DNA of 64,000 nucleotides, from NCBI RefSeq assembly GCF_937127095.1, contig NZ_CAKZLP010000048.1, forward strand, positions 40,730-104,729, in the 5' to 3' direction. A program made the position numbers and the translations under genes. Source of the stretch: an uncultured Amphritea sp. (GTDB lineage: Bacteria; Pseudomonadota; Gammaproteobacteria; Pseudomonadales; Balneatricaceae). Shown in pieces: positions 37,784-47,777 of this stretch (position 1 is the first letter of the stretch; every line of letters starts with the position of its first letter). The notes beneath the pieces are model-generated. The model saw nothing but the letters and a program-made list of their open reading frames with translations. It was not told the DNA's origin and searched no databases.

Positions 37784-38167
37784 TTAGCGACGCACGACAA
37801 TCGTCTCGACCATCAGCAATATCACCGAGACTATATTGGCCAGCAGAGCACCACCGGACATCGATATAACACTACTGAACATCTCGGGGGTTACACCGTT
37901 CGGTGATATCTGCGTTCCATAGCCCCATATCATTGCAGCAATAACCAGCTGCAGATCTGCCACCAGACTGGTTGCCATCATTAGCGCACCCAGGTGGGTC
38001 CGGTCGCCAAACTTGAGCACTGTACAGATCATGCTGACGACAACTGCGCCAAAGAACTCATACACATTATGGTGTGCAGGATCATCAATATCGCCAATGA
38101 AAAAACCAAAATTCATGGTTAGGGCAAGCACAATAAAAAAAGCGTAAATCACCTTTTCTCGATTCAT
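37784..38167 (-). CDS. DUF6394-like membrane protein
   Basis: About 127 residues from the ATG at 38167 (MNREKVIYAFFIVLALTMNFG). FFIGDIDDPAHHNVYEFFGAVVVS and FGDRTHLGALMMATSLVADLQL fit the family I remember as DUF6394. It has four hydrophobic helices. Other in-frame starts exist at 38176 (MDSMNREK) and 38284, but the longest adds a stretch that does not look like protein. It precedes the RCK channel by 12 bases, so it may be an accessory of that channel (inference). Confidence 0.75.
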   Translation of the reverse strand: MNREKVIYAFFIVLALTMNFGFFIGDIDDPAHHNVYEFFGAVVVSMICTVLKFGDRTHLGALMMATSLVADLQLVIAAMIWGYGTQISPNGVTPEMFSSVISMSGGALLANIVSVILLMVETIVVRR

Positions 38168-38483
38168 AGAATCCATCTCAGAGGGTAAAAAATAGTTATA
38201 ACTACAAAAGCTTACTGCAACTGATTGTAAAGCATCCGGCGATAATATAGAAACAATCGAACCTACGGAGAAACTCTCGGTCAAAGACCTGGATTGCTCT
38301 GAAAAAGCAAAAAAAACGTATGCAGAAGAGATAGCAGCTGCATTAATGTGTCAAGCGTTTAGCAGAATCCGATTATCCGTTACCCAACAGCATTTATCAT
38401 GAGTGCAAGAGATTAGCTAACGGTAGATACAGCGTTAGATTTCATATTTTAAAAAGAGTTTTAACATCCTGAGGCCCGAGTGA

Positions 38484-41327
38484 ATGCGCTACCCCCTGAA
38501 TACCAAGACCCGCTTTCTGTCACTTTTTTTGCTACTTCTGTTCATCAGCAGCGGGCTTTCTGCCGCGGTTGAGAAAAGCCCGACAGACAATCGTGATTAC
38601 CTTGCATTCACCCTCCCAAACCAGCTGAAAGTGCTTGTTATTTCAGATCCTACAGCAGATAAAGCCGCTGCCTCCATGGATATTAATGTGGGTTCAAATG
38701 CTAACCCCAAAGCGCGTTTAGGATTGGCCCACTTTCTTGAACACATGCTGTTTCTCGGAACCGAAAAGTACCCTGAAGCGGGTGCTTATCAGGAGTTCAT
38801 CAGTAACAACGGTGGTAATCACAACGCCTTTACTGCGTTCGAAAACACTAACTACTTCTTCGATATCAAAGCGGATCAGCTGGAGCCAGCGCTGGATCGT
38901 TTTTCACGGTTCTTTATAGACCCGCTGTTTACCGAAAAGTATGTTGATCGCGAGCGCCATGCTGTCAACTCAGAATACCAGTCAAAACTGCGCGATGACG
39001 GTCGCCGGGGATATTCGGCGGGTAAACATGTGATAAATCCTGATCACAGTATGAGTCAGTTTGCGGTAGGCAACCTGGCAACACTGTCCAACAAGGATGG
39101 CAAACTAAGAGAAGATCTGATCGCCTTTTATAAACGCTATTATTCTGCCAACCTTATGTCTCTGGTCGTGCTGGGCAGAGAGCCACTGCCTGAGCTGAAA
39201 CGCCTTGTAGAAGAAAAATTCTCAGCTGTAAAAAACCGTCAGTCGACTCCTTTTTTGACCGCAGTCCCACTATATAAAAATCTGCCAGTACAGCAAAACA
39301 TAAAGACCCTGAAAGATCTGCAACAACTCACTCTGACCTTTCCAATTCAGTCTACCCGGGAATACTATCGGGAAAAACCGGCCCACTTTATTGCCTCAAT
39401 GTTAGGGTATGAAGGCAAAGGCAGTCTGTTTTCGGTTTTGAAAGCAAAAGGCTGGGCTAACGGTCTCGCCGCCTACAAGGGCACTGACCTCCCCGATCAG
39501 TCCTCGATTGAGTTATCCATATCGCTGACCGATGAGGGGCTGAAACATTACGACCGGGTAATCGAAACAACTTTTGCGGCGATTCAGTTATTAAAACAGA
39601 AAGGGATCTCCGCAGCGCTGTATCAGGAAGAACAGAAGATCAGCGATATAAGCTTCCGTTTCAAAGAGCAGTCCGAGCCGATTCATGAAGTGGCGCGTCT
39701 GTCTCACAACCTTCAACTTTATCCTGCAGAATCAGTGGTCAACGCTGACTATCTGCTGGAAAAGTTCGAGCCACAACTGATTGAAAACATCCTCTCGCAG
39801 ATGACACCTGAAAACCTGCTGGTTACCCTGCAGGCCAAAACAGTTGCAACCGACCAGCAAGATCCCTGGTTTAACGCTGAATACAGTATTACGCCGATTA
39901 GCAGCTCCCGTCTGGAACAATGGGCCCGCCCTGCCGCCGACGGGGATCTCAAAGTGCGTCAGCTTAACCCCTATGTTGCAGATCAACTTGAGATAAAACC
40001 TGCCGGCGATGAACAACAGCGGCCTGAACCTATTCTGCAACAGGGAGCCTATACTCTCTGGCATAAACAGGACCAATCCTTCAAATTGCCCAAAGCGGAC
40101 TTCTTCTTCTCGGTTATCTCTGAACAGGCAAATCTGACCGCCGAAAATGCAGTCATGACAGCACTGTTCACAAAACTGGTGGCCGATCAGCTGAATGAGA
40201 CACTCTACGACGCTTCTCTTGCAGGCCTTAGCACCCGTATCTATCCACATATGCGAGGTCTGAGTGTGCGCATTTCCGGTTATGATGATAAACAGCTAAG
40301 CCTGCTTAATCAGATTATCAGCAGCATGACAAAGGCTCAGTTCAGTGACAGCAGTTTCTCCAGAATTAAAGAGAAATATAGTCAGGAGCTGGAAAACAGT
40401 CGTCAAGATAAACCCTTTAATCAGACCATCGGTGAAGTTTACAACCTGTTACTGCAAAGCTGGAGTGATGATAAAAAACTCGCTGCGTTAGACGCAATCA
40501 CGCTCGATAAGCTGCAAAACTTTATTCCACAAATGCTGGAGAAGATCGAAGTGCGGATGCTGGCCCACGGAAATCTGACCCGAGATGATGCATTAATGAT
40601 GGCACAAACGGTCCAGTCAGGTCTGCCTTCACAACTACAAACTGCCAACAATAATGTCATGCCAGTGATCAGGTTACCCAAAGGAGCGGGACTGACCCAG
40701 ACCCTGAATATAGATCACAATGACTCCGCGATCAGTGTCTACTTTCAGGGCGACAGCAGCAACACCATCAACCGGGCTGAATACGCTTTGCTGAGTGAGA
40801 TCATCTCTGCACCATTTTATAGTAGCCTGCGCACCGAGCAGCAGCTGGGTTACGTGGTCTTCGCAACCTCACTATCGATGCGCAATGCACCGGGGCTTGC
40901 GTTTGTGGTTCAATCCCCGAATACCAATCCGATCGGACTAGAACAACAGATTGATATCTTCATCGACAAAATGAAGAGTTCACTGAATGAGATGGATGAG
41001 ACAGAACTGGAAGCGTTCAAGAGTAGCGTCATTTCAAGAATCAATCAGAAAGAAAATCGCATGGGAGAGCTTACCGAACGTTACTGGCAGGAGATCGATC
41101 GCGGCGACCTTAACTTTGATAGCCGTGAGCAACTGACAGAGTCCATTAGAAACCTGACACTTGACGATCTGCGTCAAGGTTTTAATCTGTTGCCTCAGCG
41201 GCGCCTGACCGTTCGTTCCTTCGGCGAACAACACCGGTCAGGGGTTGATAAGAAAGAGCTGGAACGGATGAGTGATACTGAGATTGCCAGACTGAAAAAA
41301 GCGGATCAATTTGTCCCTGAGGTCTGA
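38484..41327 (+). CDS. Periplasmic M16 metalloprotease (pitrilysin/insulinase family)
   Basis: A protein of 947 residues with a signal peptide (hydrophobic about 10-27, LSAAVE). The inverted zinc motif HFLEH is at residues 83-87, and the third zinc ligand is expected at Glu164 in HAVNSEYQSKL. It has the four-domain length of pitrilysin (E. coli PtrA about 960), and the C-terminal half carries the LRTEQQLGYVVFATS segment. It probably degrades peptides in the periplasm. Its last 22 bases overlap the convergent gene ending at 41306. Confidence 0.92.
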   Translation: MRYPLNTKTRFLSLFLLLLFISSGLSAAVEKSPTDNRDYLAFTLPNQLKVLVISDPTADKAAASMDINVGSNANPKARLGLAHFLEHMLFLGTEKYPEAGAYQEFISNNGGNHNAFTAFENTNYFFDIKADQLEPALDRFSRFFIDPLFTEKYVDRERHAVNSEYQSKLRDDGRRGYSAGKHVINPDHSMSQFAVGNLATLSNKDGKLREDLIAFYKRYYSANLMSLVVLGREPLPELKRLVEEKFSAVKNRQSTPFLTAVPLYKNLPVQQNIKTLKDLQQLTLTFPIQSTREYYREKPAHFIASMLGYEGKGSLFSVLKAKGWANGLAAYKGTDLPDQSSIELSISLTDEGLKHYDRVIETTFAAIQLLKQKGISAALYQEEQKISDISFRFKEQSEPIHEVARLSHNLQLYPAESVVNADYLLEKFEPQLIENILSQMTPENLLVTLQAKTVATDQQDPWFNAEYSITPISSSRLEQWARPAADGDLKVRQLNPYVADQLEIKPAGDEQQRPEPILQQGAYTLWHKQDQSFKLPKADFFFSVISEQANLTAENAVMTALFTKLVADQLNETLYDASLAGLSTRIYPHMRGLSVRISGYDDKQLSLLNQIISSMTKAQFSDSSFSRIKEKYSQELENSRQDKPFNQTIGEVYNLLLQSWSDDKKLAALDAITLDKLQNFIPQMLEKIEVRMLAHGNLTRDDALMMAQTVQSGLPSQLQTANNNVMPVIRLPKGAGLTQTLNIDHNDSAISVYFQGDSSNTINRAEYALLSEIISAPFYSSLRTEQQLGYVVFATSLSMRNAPGLAFVVQSPNTNPIGLEQQIDIFIDKMKSSLNEMDETELEAFKSSVISRINQKENRMGELTERYWQEIDRGDLNFDSREQLTESIRNLTLDDLRQGFNLLPQRRLTVRSFGEQHRSGVDKKELERMSDTEIARLKKADQFVPEV

Positions 41328-41806
41328 ATCTGTCGATCGATAACCCTGCGCGAGCGGGGTTTATTCTCGGCAGGCTTCGGTGCCTGAATCTCAACTCCTT
41401 CACACTTATCTAGCGTGTTGTCCAGGGTACACTCAATCTCCAGCTGATCCCGGGCGATCTGGGCAAAGACTTTATCTTCCCCTTGTAGTGGCGGCGCTTT
41501 TTTCTCTGCGCTTACGACCTGTTCTACCGGTTCAGGGTCACTGTAAGGCACGACTGTCGGCGGCGGCAATTGCCTTTCAGGAATAATATAGGGCTCAATC
41601 ACTGGCATCGGCTCGCTATCAACAAAGCCACGGCGTTTATTGTCATAAATCGTTTCCGGGTCAACCGGAGAGTCAATATAGCCGTCAGGTTTCACCACTC
41701 TATAGGAGATCGGATTGACCAGATCTTCTTTTCTGTCAGCCATAACAGAAAGACTGACAGCCAGCGCTATCAGTCCTAAAGTCATCGTGCTAACAGACAT
41801 TCTCAT
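41306..41806 (-). CDS. Hypothetical exported protein, 166 aa
   Basis: It has a signal-peptide-like N terminus (MRMSVSTMTLGLIALAVSLS, then VMA). The mature part is Pro-rich and charged (PVIEPYIIPERQLPPPTVVP) with two Cys in IECTLDNTLDKCEG. No family is recognised. Its ATG shares one base with the sbcB stop, so it is coupled to sbcB. The 3' end overlaps the end of the M16 protease gene. Confidence 0.65.
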   Translation of the reverse strand: MRMSVSTMTLGLIALAVSLSVMADRKEDLVNPISYRVVKPDGYIDSPVDPETIYDNKRRGFVDSEPMPVIEPYIIPERQLPPPTVVPYSDPEPVEQVVSAEKKAPPLQGEDKVFAQIARDQLEIECTLDNTLDKCEGVEIQAPKPAENKPRSRRVIDRQIQTSGTN

Positions 41807-43266
41807 TAATAAACCTCATCCATTGGATAGATCGCTTCAGCATAGAGAGCCAGCTCTTCAAGAATCCCCTTATGAGACGCGGTAAGATCCGGCTGCTGAT
41901 ATAACTCGTTTAACTTACTAAACAGTTCTGTCATCGTCAGATGGCCGCTGTTGTCCGGCCCCAGCAGACGTCGGTGGCGAAACTCTTCCCACTGCCCCCG
42001 CTCCTCCTCATTCAGACTGAACGGATAGTTCCTCGCCCGATAGCGCAGAAACATCTCCTCCAGACGGCCATCCTGAAACGCCAGATCAAGACCTCCCAGC
42101 TCCTCTGGCGGAGTTGCTCTGATCAGCTCCATACTCTTCTTATCGGCATCACCGAAAAAACCGCCACTATAAAGCATGTGATCAGGGTCAAAATCATCTT
42201 CAAAACCTGAATCCGCAAATACGTCAGCAAGTTTACGCTTAAGGTCAGGGTTGTTACGCAACATTGCCAGATGGGTGCGGCAAATGTCACCGGATATGTT
42301 AAGACGCTCAGCTTCCACCGCGGTTAGCATACCTGCAGGGGCGATCACTGGTGATTTATTAATATGGATCTGCTTCAACGGCATGCGCTGCTCGCCCTCA
42401 GCCAGATCTTCAGACCGGGTATAGATCAACCGGCGCACCTCATCCGCGGGCAGCTCCAGCAGCGCTGTGGGATCACAGCGCAGATCAAATGCAATCACCG
42501 CGTTTTTATTGACCGGGTGAATCGCCAGGGGTGCAACTACCGCCGCATTGCCCCACTCTGACGGATACATAGAGGAGATATGCAAAACGGGTTTCATCGT
42601 CATTACATCCAGCATTCCCTGAATCGTGCGTTTATCACGGTTATTCAGGGCATACTGATACAGTTTTGGCTGGCGCTCTTTAACCAGCTTCGCCATAGCA
42701 ATAGTGGCATAGACATCAGCGAGTGCATCATGGGCATTCCCGTGGTCGATCCCATTGGCTTTGGTCAGATCTTCCAGACGCATGCTCGGCCGACCATCTT
42801 CATACACCGGCCATTCAATACCCTCAGGCCGCAGCGCCCGGGTAAGCCGCAGCATATCGATGATATCCCAGCGTGAACAACCATTTTGATACTCCCGGCC
42901 ATAAGGATCATAAAAGTTCCGATACAGACTATAACGGGTAATCTCATCATCAAAACGGATACTGTTGTAACCCACACCACAGGTGCCGGGTCTGGCGAGC
43001 TGCTCATGCACCAGCGCGATAAACTCAGCCTCACAATAGCCCTCATTCAGTGCCTTCTGCGGCGTAATACCGGTAATCAGACAGGCTTCAGGGTGCGGCA
43101 GGAGATCTTCAGCAGGCTTGCAATAAAACATCACCGGCTCTTCAATGATATTCAGTTCACTATCGGTTCTGATACCGGCAAACTGCAATGGCCTGTCACG
43201 TTTGGTATCCGCACCGGAGGTTTCGTAGTCATGCCAGAAAAAAGTAGAGTTCGAGGATGCAGCCAT
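41806..43266 (-). CDS. sbcB: Exodeoxyribonuclease I
   Basis: A 3'-5' single-strand DNA exonuclease used in mismatch repair and recombination. It has 486 residues from ATG 43266 (MAASSNSTFFWHDYETSG); 12 more codons are open upstream, but AAGG supports this start. The DEDDh motifs begin with FFWHDYETSGADTKRDRPLQFAGIRTD. Exo II is around VGYNSIRFDDEITR and Exo III around HGNAHDALADVYATIAMA. SH3-like and C-terminal domains follow. It is close in length to E. coli SbcB (475). Confidence 0.94.
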   Translation of the reverse strand: MAASSNSTFFWHDYETSGADTKRDRPLQFAGIRTDSELNIIEEPVMFYCKPAEDLLPHPEACLITGITPQKALNEGYCEAEFIALVHEQLARPGTCGVGYNSIRFDDEITRYSLYRNFYDPYGREYQNGCSRWDIIDMLRLTRALRPEGIEWPVYEDGRPSMRLEDLTKANGIDHGNAHDALADVYATIAMAKLVKERQPKLYQYALNNRDKRTIQGMLDVMTMKPVLHISSMYPSEWGNAAVVAPLAIHPVNKNAVIAFDLRCDPTALLELPADEVRRLIYTRSEDLAEGEQRMPLKQIHINKSPVIAPAGMLTAVEAERLNISGDICRTHLAMLRNNPDLKRKLADVFADSGFEDDFDPDHMLYSGGFFGDADKKSMELIRATPPEELGGLDLAFQDGRLEEMFLRYRARNYPFSLNEEERGQWEEFRHRRLLGPDNSGHLTMTELFSKLNELYQQPDLTASHKGILEELALYAEAIYPMDEVY

Positions 43267-43432
43267 TCTATTCGCCTTAAAACCATTAGCCCTGTAAATC
43301 ATTAAGCTTATAAACCATTAACCGTAAAAACCAATGAGATCTGTAGGGTTATGCTTTTGATCAATATGCTTAATTTCTCAGCCCCCTATAATAGCCTATC
43401 AATATCTGAATTCTATCTAAGTCGGGGTCCTT

Positions 43433-43864
43433 ATGCTTCATGATCACAAAGATACCACGCTTACCTGCCCTTGTGGCTCAAATAAGCCATTTTCATTCTG
43501 CTGTGAACCGGCTATCGAAGGACATAAACCAGCCCCCACTGCCGAAGCGCTGATGCGCTCACGCTACACCGCATTTGTGTTGGGAGCGATTGATTATCTT
43601 ATCGAGACCACTGCGAAAGAACACCGTAATCCGGATGATGCCGCACTGATTGCAGAACAGATAAAAGTCACCACCTGGACCGGCCTGAAGATTCTCAGTA
43701 CAGAGGCGGGTCTCGCGGATGATGAGGAAGGCGTCGTAGAGTTTATCGCCCGCTTTGAAACCGATGAACAAATTTCAGACCTGCACGAGCGTTCTTCCTT
43801 CCGCAAAGACGATAACCATTGGGTTTATGTCGACGGTGACGTAGAGGTTCTGCCAAAAGCATAA
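43433..43864 (+). CDS. YchJ family protein (SEC-C motif)
   Basis: A protein of 143 residues. An N-terminal SEC-C zinc motif (CPCGSNKPFSFCC) is followed by the conserved APTAEALMRSRYTAFVLG and a cystatin/NTF2-like domain (VEFIARFETD, HERSSFRKDDNHWVYVDG). It matches YchJ/UPF0225. The function is unknown. It stands alone, divergent from sbcB. Confidence 0.92.
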   Translation: MLHDHKDTTLTCPCGSNKPFSFCCEPAIEGHKPAPTAEALMRSRYTAFVLGAIDYLIETTAKEHRNPDDAALIAEQIKVTTWTGLKILSTEAGLADDEEGVVEFIARFETDEQISDLHERSSFRKDDNHWVYVDGDVEVLPKA

Positions 43865-44049
43865 ATAAATTTTCCATCGATAAATCACTGTAAAGCCCGG
43901 CAGACAGGCCAACGGCATCATTTGTCTTCCATAGGTGACTCTTTTCTTTTCTGTCAAGGCTTTTCCTGCCATACCAAAGGCCGGTAGAATAACCCCACTT
44001 GGCCATAAGTTACCGTTGTATATATAGTGGCCCTTGCAGGATCGATGTA

Positions 44050-46716
44050 ATGTTTGCGAAGTTATTCAAACCCCGTTGGAAACACAATAAAGCCACCGTG
44101 CGAATCCGCGCAGTTCACCGGCTCAGCCCCGGCAAAACCGAGCATCTTGAAGTTCTCGCCCGGCTTGCCCGTCAGGACCAGAGCGTAGAGGTCCGCCTCG
44201 CGGCAGTTGAAAAAATTGCAGCGCCGGAGCTATTGTCAGATATTCTGACCCATGACCTTGATCCGGATATCCGTCGCAGCGCGGCCAAACGAATCTGTCA
44301 AATCATACTTGATCCAACCTATACCAATAGCCAGCAAAGCGAATATCTCACCTATCTGCATGATGAAAATATGCTCGCGCATATTGCACTCAACAGCACT
44401 AACGCTGAGATTCAGCAAAAATCGATACAACGCATCACAGATCAACACTGTCTTAGCTCGATTGCGGTAAACGCTAACAGTACCCAACTGCGTCAGGCAG
44501 CCGCCGAAAAGCTGCACTTACCTGAGTTACTGGAGCAGACAGGTAAAGCGATTAAAGGCCGGGATAAAACGGTCTTCAGAATTATTCGCACCAAACAGCA
44601 GCAACTGCAGGAAAAGGCCCGGCAACAGGAACAGATTCTGCTGCGCAAAGAGGAACTGCTCTGCAGTCTTGAGCAGCTGAGCAGGACTGATCACTTCCCT
44701 CTATACGGCGCTAAGCTCGAAGCGCTGAGCCAACAGTGGAGCGCTCTCGAAGAGATAAATGATACTGTTTTGGATGACCGCTATCACAGCCTGGTTAACT
44801 GCTGTCAACAAACGCTGTCTGTGGAACAATTAAGATGTGATCAGATTGAGGAAAAACAGCAACAGGCTCACGTCGAGGAGCAACAACATTTAGCTCTGCT
44901 GCATACACTCGAAGAAACCCTGCATCGCTGCGCTACGCTGATCGCCGGTGAACACTTTTGCAAAGCAGACCTGGATGCAGAACAAGCGTGCTGGAATAAC
45001 AATTCACAGCCACTGGAAAATAGTACAGAAAGTGACATTAACGCCTCGTTAAAACCGTTATTAAAGCGCTTTAATCGCTATCAACAGGCTGGCCGTCAAT
45101 GGTTAGAACTTAACCATAAAGCTACAACTCTAGTGGATATCGAGTTACTTCAGGAAGCAACCCAATCTACGCTACAGCACCACCTGAAGCAGATCGACCA
45201 GTTTAGCGAACAACTCAACTGGCCCGCAGAGATCAAAAACCCGTCCCTGTATCAGTCCGTTCTGCAACAGCGTGAAACCATCATTAGCCGACTCAATCAG
45301 CTTAAACGCGAGCAACAGCATTGCAGTAATGATCTGTCCGAACTGTTTGATCAGCTTGAACAACAGATAGAGGCCGGCCAGGTCAAACTCGCCTGTCAGC
45401 TGGAGCAGCAGGCAGAGTCCCAGTTAAACGAGATGAATGGGAGCACGCCTAAACATCTTCAGCAGCGTCATAAAGTCTTACTGGCGAGACTGGCTGAGTT
45501 ACAAAACTGGCAGGGGTTTGCTCTTGCTGCCAAGAAAGAGGAACTGTGTGAGGCGATGGAAGCACTGACGGGCAGTGACAGTGAGATCCCCGCTCTGGCA
45601 AAACGGATCAATGCCCTGCAACTGCAGTGGAAAGAGCTCGACAGCGATGATCCGCATCACTCACATAAAACCTGGCAGCGTTTCAAAACCGCATCAGATC
45701 GAGCCTATGAGCCTTGTGAACGATACTTCCGCGAACAAAAACAGCAACGTACCGATAACTTAAAGAAACGTATCAACCTGGTGGCAGAGCTAAACGGCTT
45801 TCTTGAACAAGTCGACTGGCAGCAACCGGACTGGGCTCTCGCAGAGCAGATCAGCCGCACTGCAAAACGGGAATGGAAAGAGTATGCCCCGGTAGACCGC
45901 ACCCCGGGTCGCCAGGTACAAACCGACTTTAACGCCCTGCTGAAACAGCTGGATAGCAAAATATCTGCCCATCGCGAACAGGTTGCAAACGACAAGCGGG
46001 CACTTCTGCAACAGGCACTGGCACTGGCTGACGGCGAAAACTCACCGACGACCGCCAGTGAGATCAAAGAGCTGCAGCGACGCTGGAAAGAGGCTGGCAA
46101 TACCTTCCACGGTATCGAGCGGGAGTTGTGGCCAGAATTTCGTAAGGCCTGCAATCAGGTATTTGAAAACCTGAATCGTAATAAACAGGCAGTAAAGCAG
46201 CAATCCGCGGCTATTGAGCAACAACAGTCCAGCACTGAAAGCAAAGCCTCTGAAGCACTATTACGTCGCATCAGCCTCTGTGACCAGCTTGAAGGTCTGA
46301 TTGATGACGGCACTCTGGATCAGCTGGCGCTGGATGAAATTCAGTCGGTCTGGGAGCAGTGTGATCCGGCCGATGAGTACTTTGATCCGCTGATAAACTC
46401 ACGATTTGAACTACTGCTGGAGCTAATCTCAGGAAGAATAGAGATTGAGGATCTGCTGGCTCAGACAGAAAAAGGACTGCGACAACTCTGCATCCGACTG
46501 GAGATACTGCTGGGGCAGGACTCTCCTGAACAGGATCAGACTCTACGGATGGAATACCAGATGGACCGTTTACAGAAAGCGCTGGAGCAGCGTCAGACAT
46601 CCACCAGTAGCAGCGACCTTAAACTGCTGGAACTGGAGTGGCAATGCCAACCGTTCACCCTGCAACATGAGGCGTTGCAGATACGCTTCTACAGCAATCT
46701 GCAGCAGGTAAGTTAA
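44050..46716 (+). CDS. DUF349-domain coiled-coil protein
   Basis: A protein of 888 residues, starting at ATG 44050 (MFAKLFKPRWKHNKATVRI). The N-terminal part (about 20-170) has HEAT-like helices (RLAAVEKIAAPELLSDI). The rest is Gln/Glu-rich coiled coil with repeated DUF349 elements such as IKELQRRWKEAG and WKEYAPVDRTPG. Homologues are common in pseudomonads and relatives, but their role is unknown. The frame is open 17 codons upstream of 44050; that stretch (MAISYRCIYSGPC) is not family-like. A strong terminator follows. Confidence 0.88.
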   Translation: MFAKLFKPRWKHNKATVRIRAVHRLSPGKTEHLEVLARLARQDQSVEVRLAAVEKIAAPELLSDILTHDLDPDIRRSAAKRICQIILDPTYTNSQQSEYLTYLHDENMLAHIALNSTNAEIQQKSIQRITDQHCLSSIAVNANSTQLRQAAAEKLHLPELLEQTGKAIKGRDKTVFRIIRTKQQQLQEKARQQEQILLRKEELLCSLEQLSRTDHFPLYGAKLEALSQQWSALEEINDTVLDDRYHSLVNCCQQTLSVEQLRCDQIEEKQQQAHVEEQQHLALLHTLEETLHRCATLIAGEHFCKADLDAEQACWNNNSQPLENSTESDINASLKPLLKRFNRYQQAGRQWLELNHKATTLVDIELLQEATQSTLQHHLKQIDQFSEQLNWPAEIKNPSLYQSVLQQRETIISRLNQLKREQQHCSNDLSELFDQLEQQIEAGQVKLACQLEQQAESQLNEMNGSTPKHLQQRHKVLLARLAELQNWQGFALAAKKEELCEAMEALTGSDSEIPALAKRINALQLQWKELDSDDPHHSHKTWQRFKTASDRAYEPCERYFREQKQQRTDNLKKRINLVAELNGFLEQVDWQQPDWALAEQISRTAKREWKEYAPVDRTPGRQVQTDFNALLKQLDSKISAHREQVANDKRALLQQALALADGENSPTTASEIKELQRRWKEAGNTFHGIERELWPEFRKACNQVFENLNRNKQAVKQQSAAIEQQQSSTESKASEALLRRISLCDQLEGLIDDGTLDQLALDEIQSVWEQCDPADEYFDPLINSRFELLLELISGRIEIEDLLAQTEKGLRQLCIRLEILLGQDSPEQDQTLRMEYQMDRLQKALEQRQTSTSSSDLKLLELEWQCQPFTLQHEALQIRFYSNLQQVS

Positions 46717-46774
46717 CCTGTTGTCGGTTTACCCCCCTATACCAAAAAATACATATACCAAAAAATACAAAAAC

Positions 46775-46802
46775 AAAAAAACCCGCAAATGCGGGTTTTT
46801 TT
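46775..46802. terminator. Bidirectional terminator
   Basis: AAAAAAACCCGC / GCGGGTTTTTTT with a 4-nt AAAT loop. It serves the DUF349 gene and the convergent phaB gene. Just before it, ATACCAAAAAATACA is tandemly repeated (16-bp period, about 46739-46770). Confidence 0.92.
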
Positions 46803-46819
46803 ACACGCTGTCATCCAGC

Positions 46820-47569
46820 TTAAGACATATGCTGACCACCATTGATGGAGAAGTCAGAACCGGTCACGTAACCACAGTCATCACTGGCCAGGTAGGAAAC
46901 CGCTTTACCAATCTCTGAAGGCTCACCAAGACGACCGACTGGCACCTGACGAATAATCTTTTCCAGAACCTCTTGAGGAATCTTAGCAACCATCGGAGTC
47001 ATTACATAACCCGGTGAAACGGTGTTAACCGTCACGCCTTTCGCCGCAACTTCCTGTGCCAGAGCCTTAGTAAAGCCGTGAATACCCGCTTTAGCAGCAG
47101 AGTAGTTACACTGACCAAACTGACCTTTCTGAGCATTAACAGAAGAGATGTTGATAACCCGTCCCCAACCTTTGTCCAGCATCGGATTGATTACCAGACG
47201 GGTCATATGGAACATTGAGTCAAGGTTTGCAGACAACACTTCGTTCCACTGCTCCCAGCTCATCTTGCGGAACGTACCATCACGGGTGATACCCGCATTG
47301 TTGACCAGAATGTCTACGCTACCGCCAGCAACCTCTTCTACCGTCTTAATACAGGCAGCACATGATTCTTCATTGGTAACATCACCGTAGGCTACCAGAA
47401 TATCGTACCCATCCGCTTTCTGCTCTTCCTGCCAGGCTTTTGCTTTTTCGTGATTACCACCCGAATTATAACCCGCTACAACCTTCAGACCTGCGTCGGC
47501 TAATGCTCGACAGATAGCCGTACCAATACCACCAGTACCACCTGTTACCAGAGCAATTTTTTGTGTCAT
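46820..47569 (-). CDS. phaB: Acetoacetyl-CoA reductase
   Basis: A short-chain dehydrogenase of 249 residues that reduces acetoacetyl-CoA to (R)-3-hydroxybutyryl-CoA with NADPH, the second step of polyhydroxybutyrate synthesis. The Rossmann motif is TGGTGGIG (near residues 9-16), NNAG is conserved, and the catalytic residues are Ser in NISSVNAQKG, YSAAK with Tyr and Lys, and the PhaB-type NTVSPGYVMT. Length and QFGQCNYSAAKAG favour PhaB over FabG. No phaA or phaC is adjacent. Confidence 0.9.
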   Translation of the reverse strand: MTQKIALVTGGTGGIGTAICRALADAGLKVVAGYNSGGNHEKAKAWQEEQKADGYDILVAYGDVTNEESCAACIKTVEEVAGGSVDILVNNAGITRDGTFRKMSWEQWNEVLSANLDSMFHMTRLVINPMLDKGWGRVINISSVNAQKGQFGQCNYSAAKAGIHGFTKALAQEVAAKGVTVNTVSPGYVMTPMVAKIPQEVLEKIIRQVPVGRLGEPSEIGKAVSYLASDDCGYVTGSDFSINGGQHMS

Positions 47570-47777
47570 GCTCGCGTCCCCTTTGCTTCTTGAGATTTGT
47601 TGTTTTGAATTGTAGTTATTATTTAGTAATTTTTTAATTATTAAGCAGATGATATATGCAATAAACGGAAGTAGTAATATGACTTTCGTTTAGTCAGTCT
47701 TACACCGATCGAAAGACTATATACAAACTGTTACAACGTTAAGACAAGATACAACTTATTTCTGTGTTGTCAAAGGT

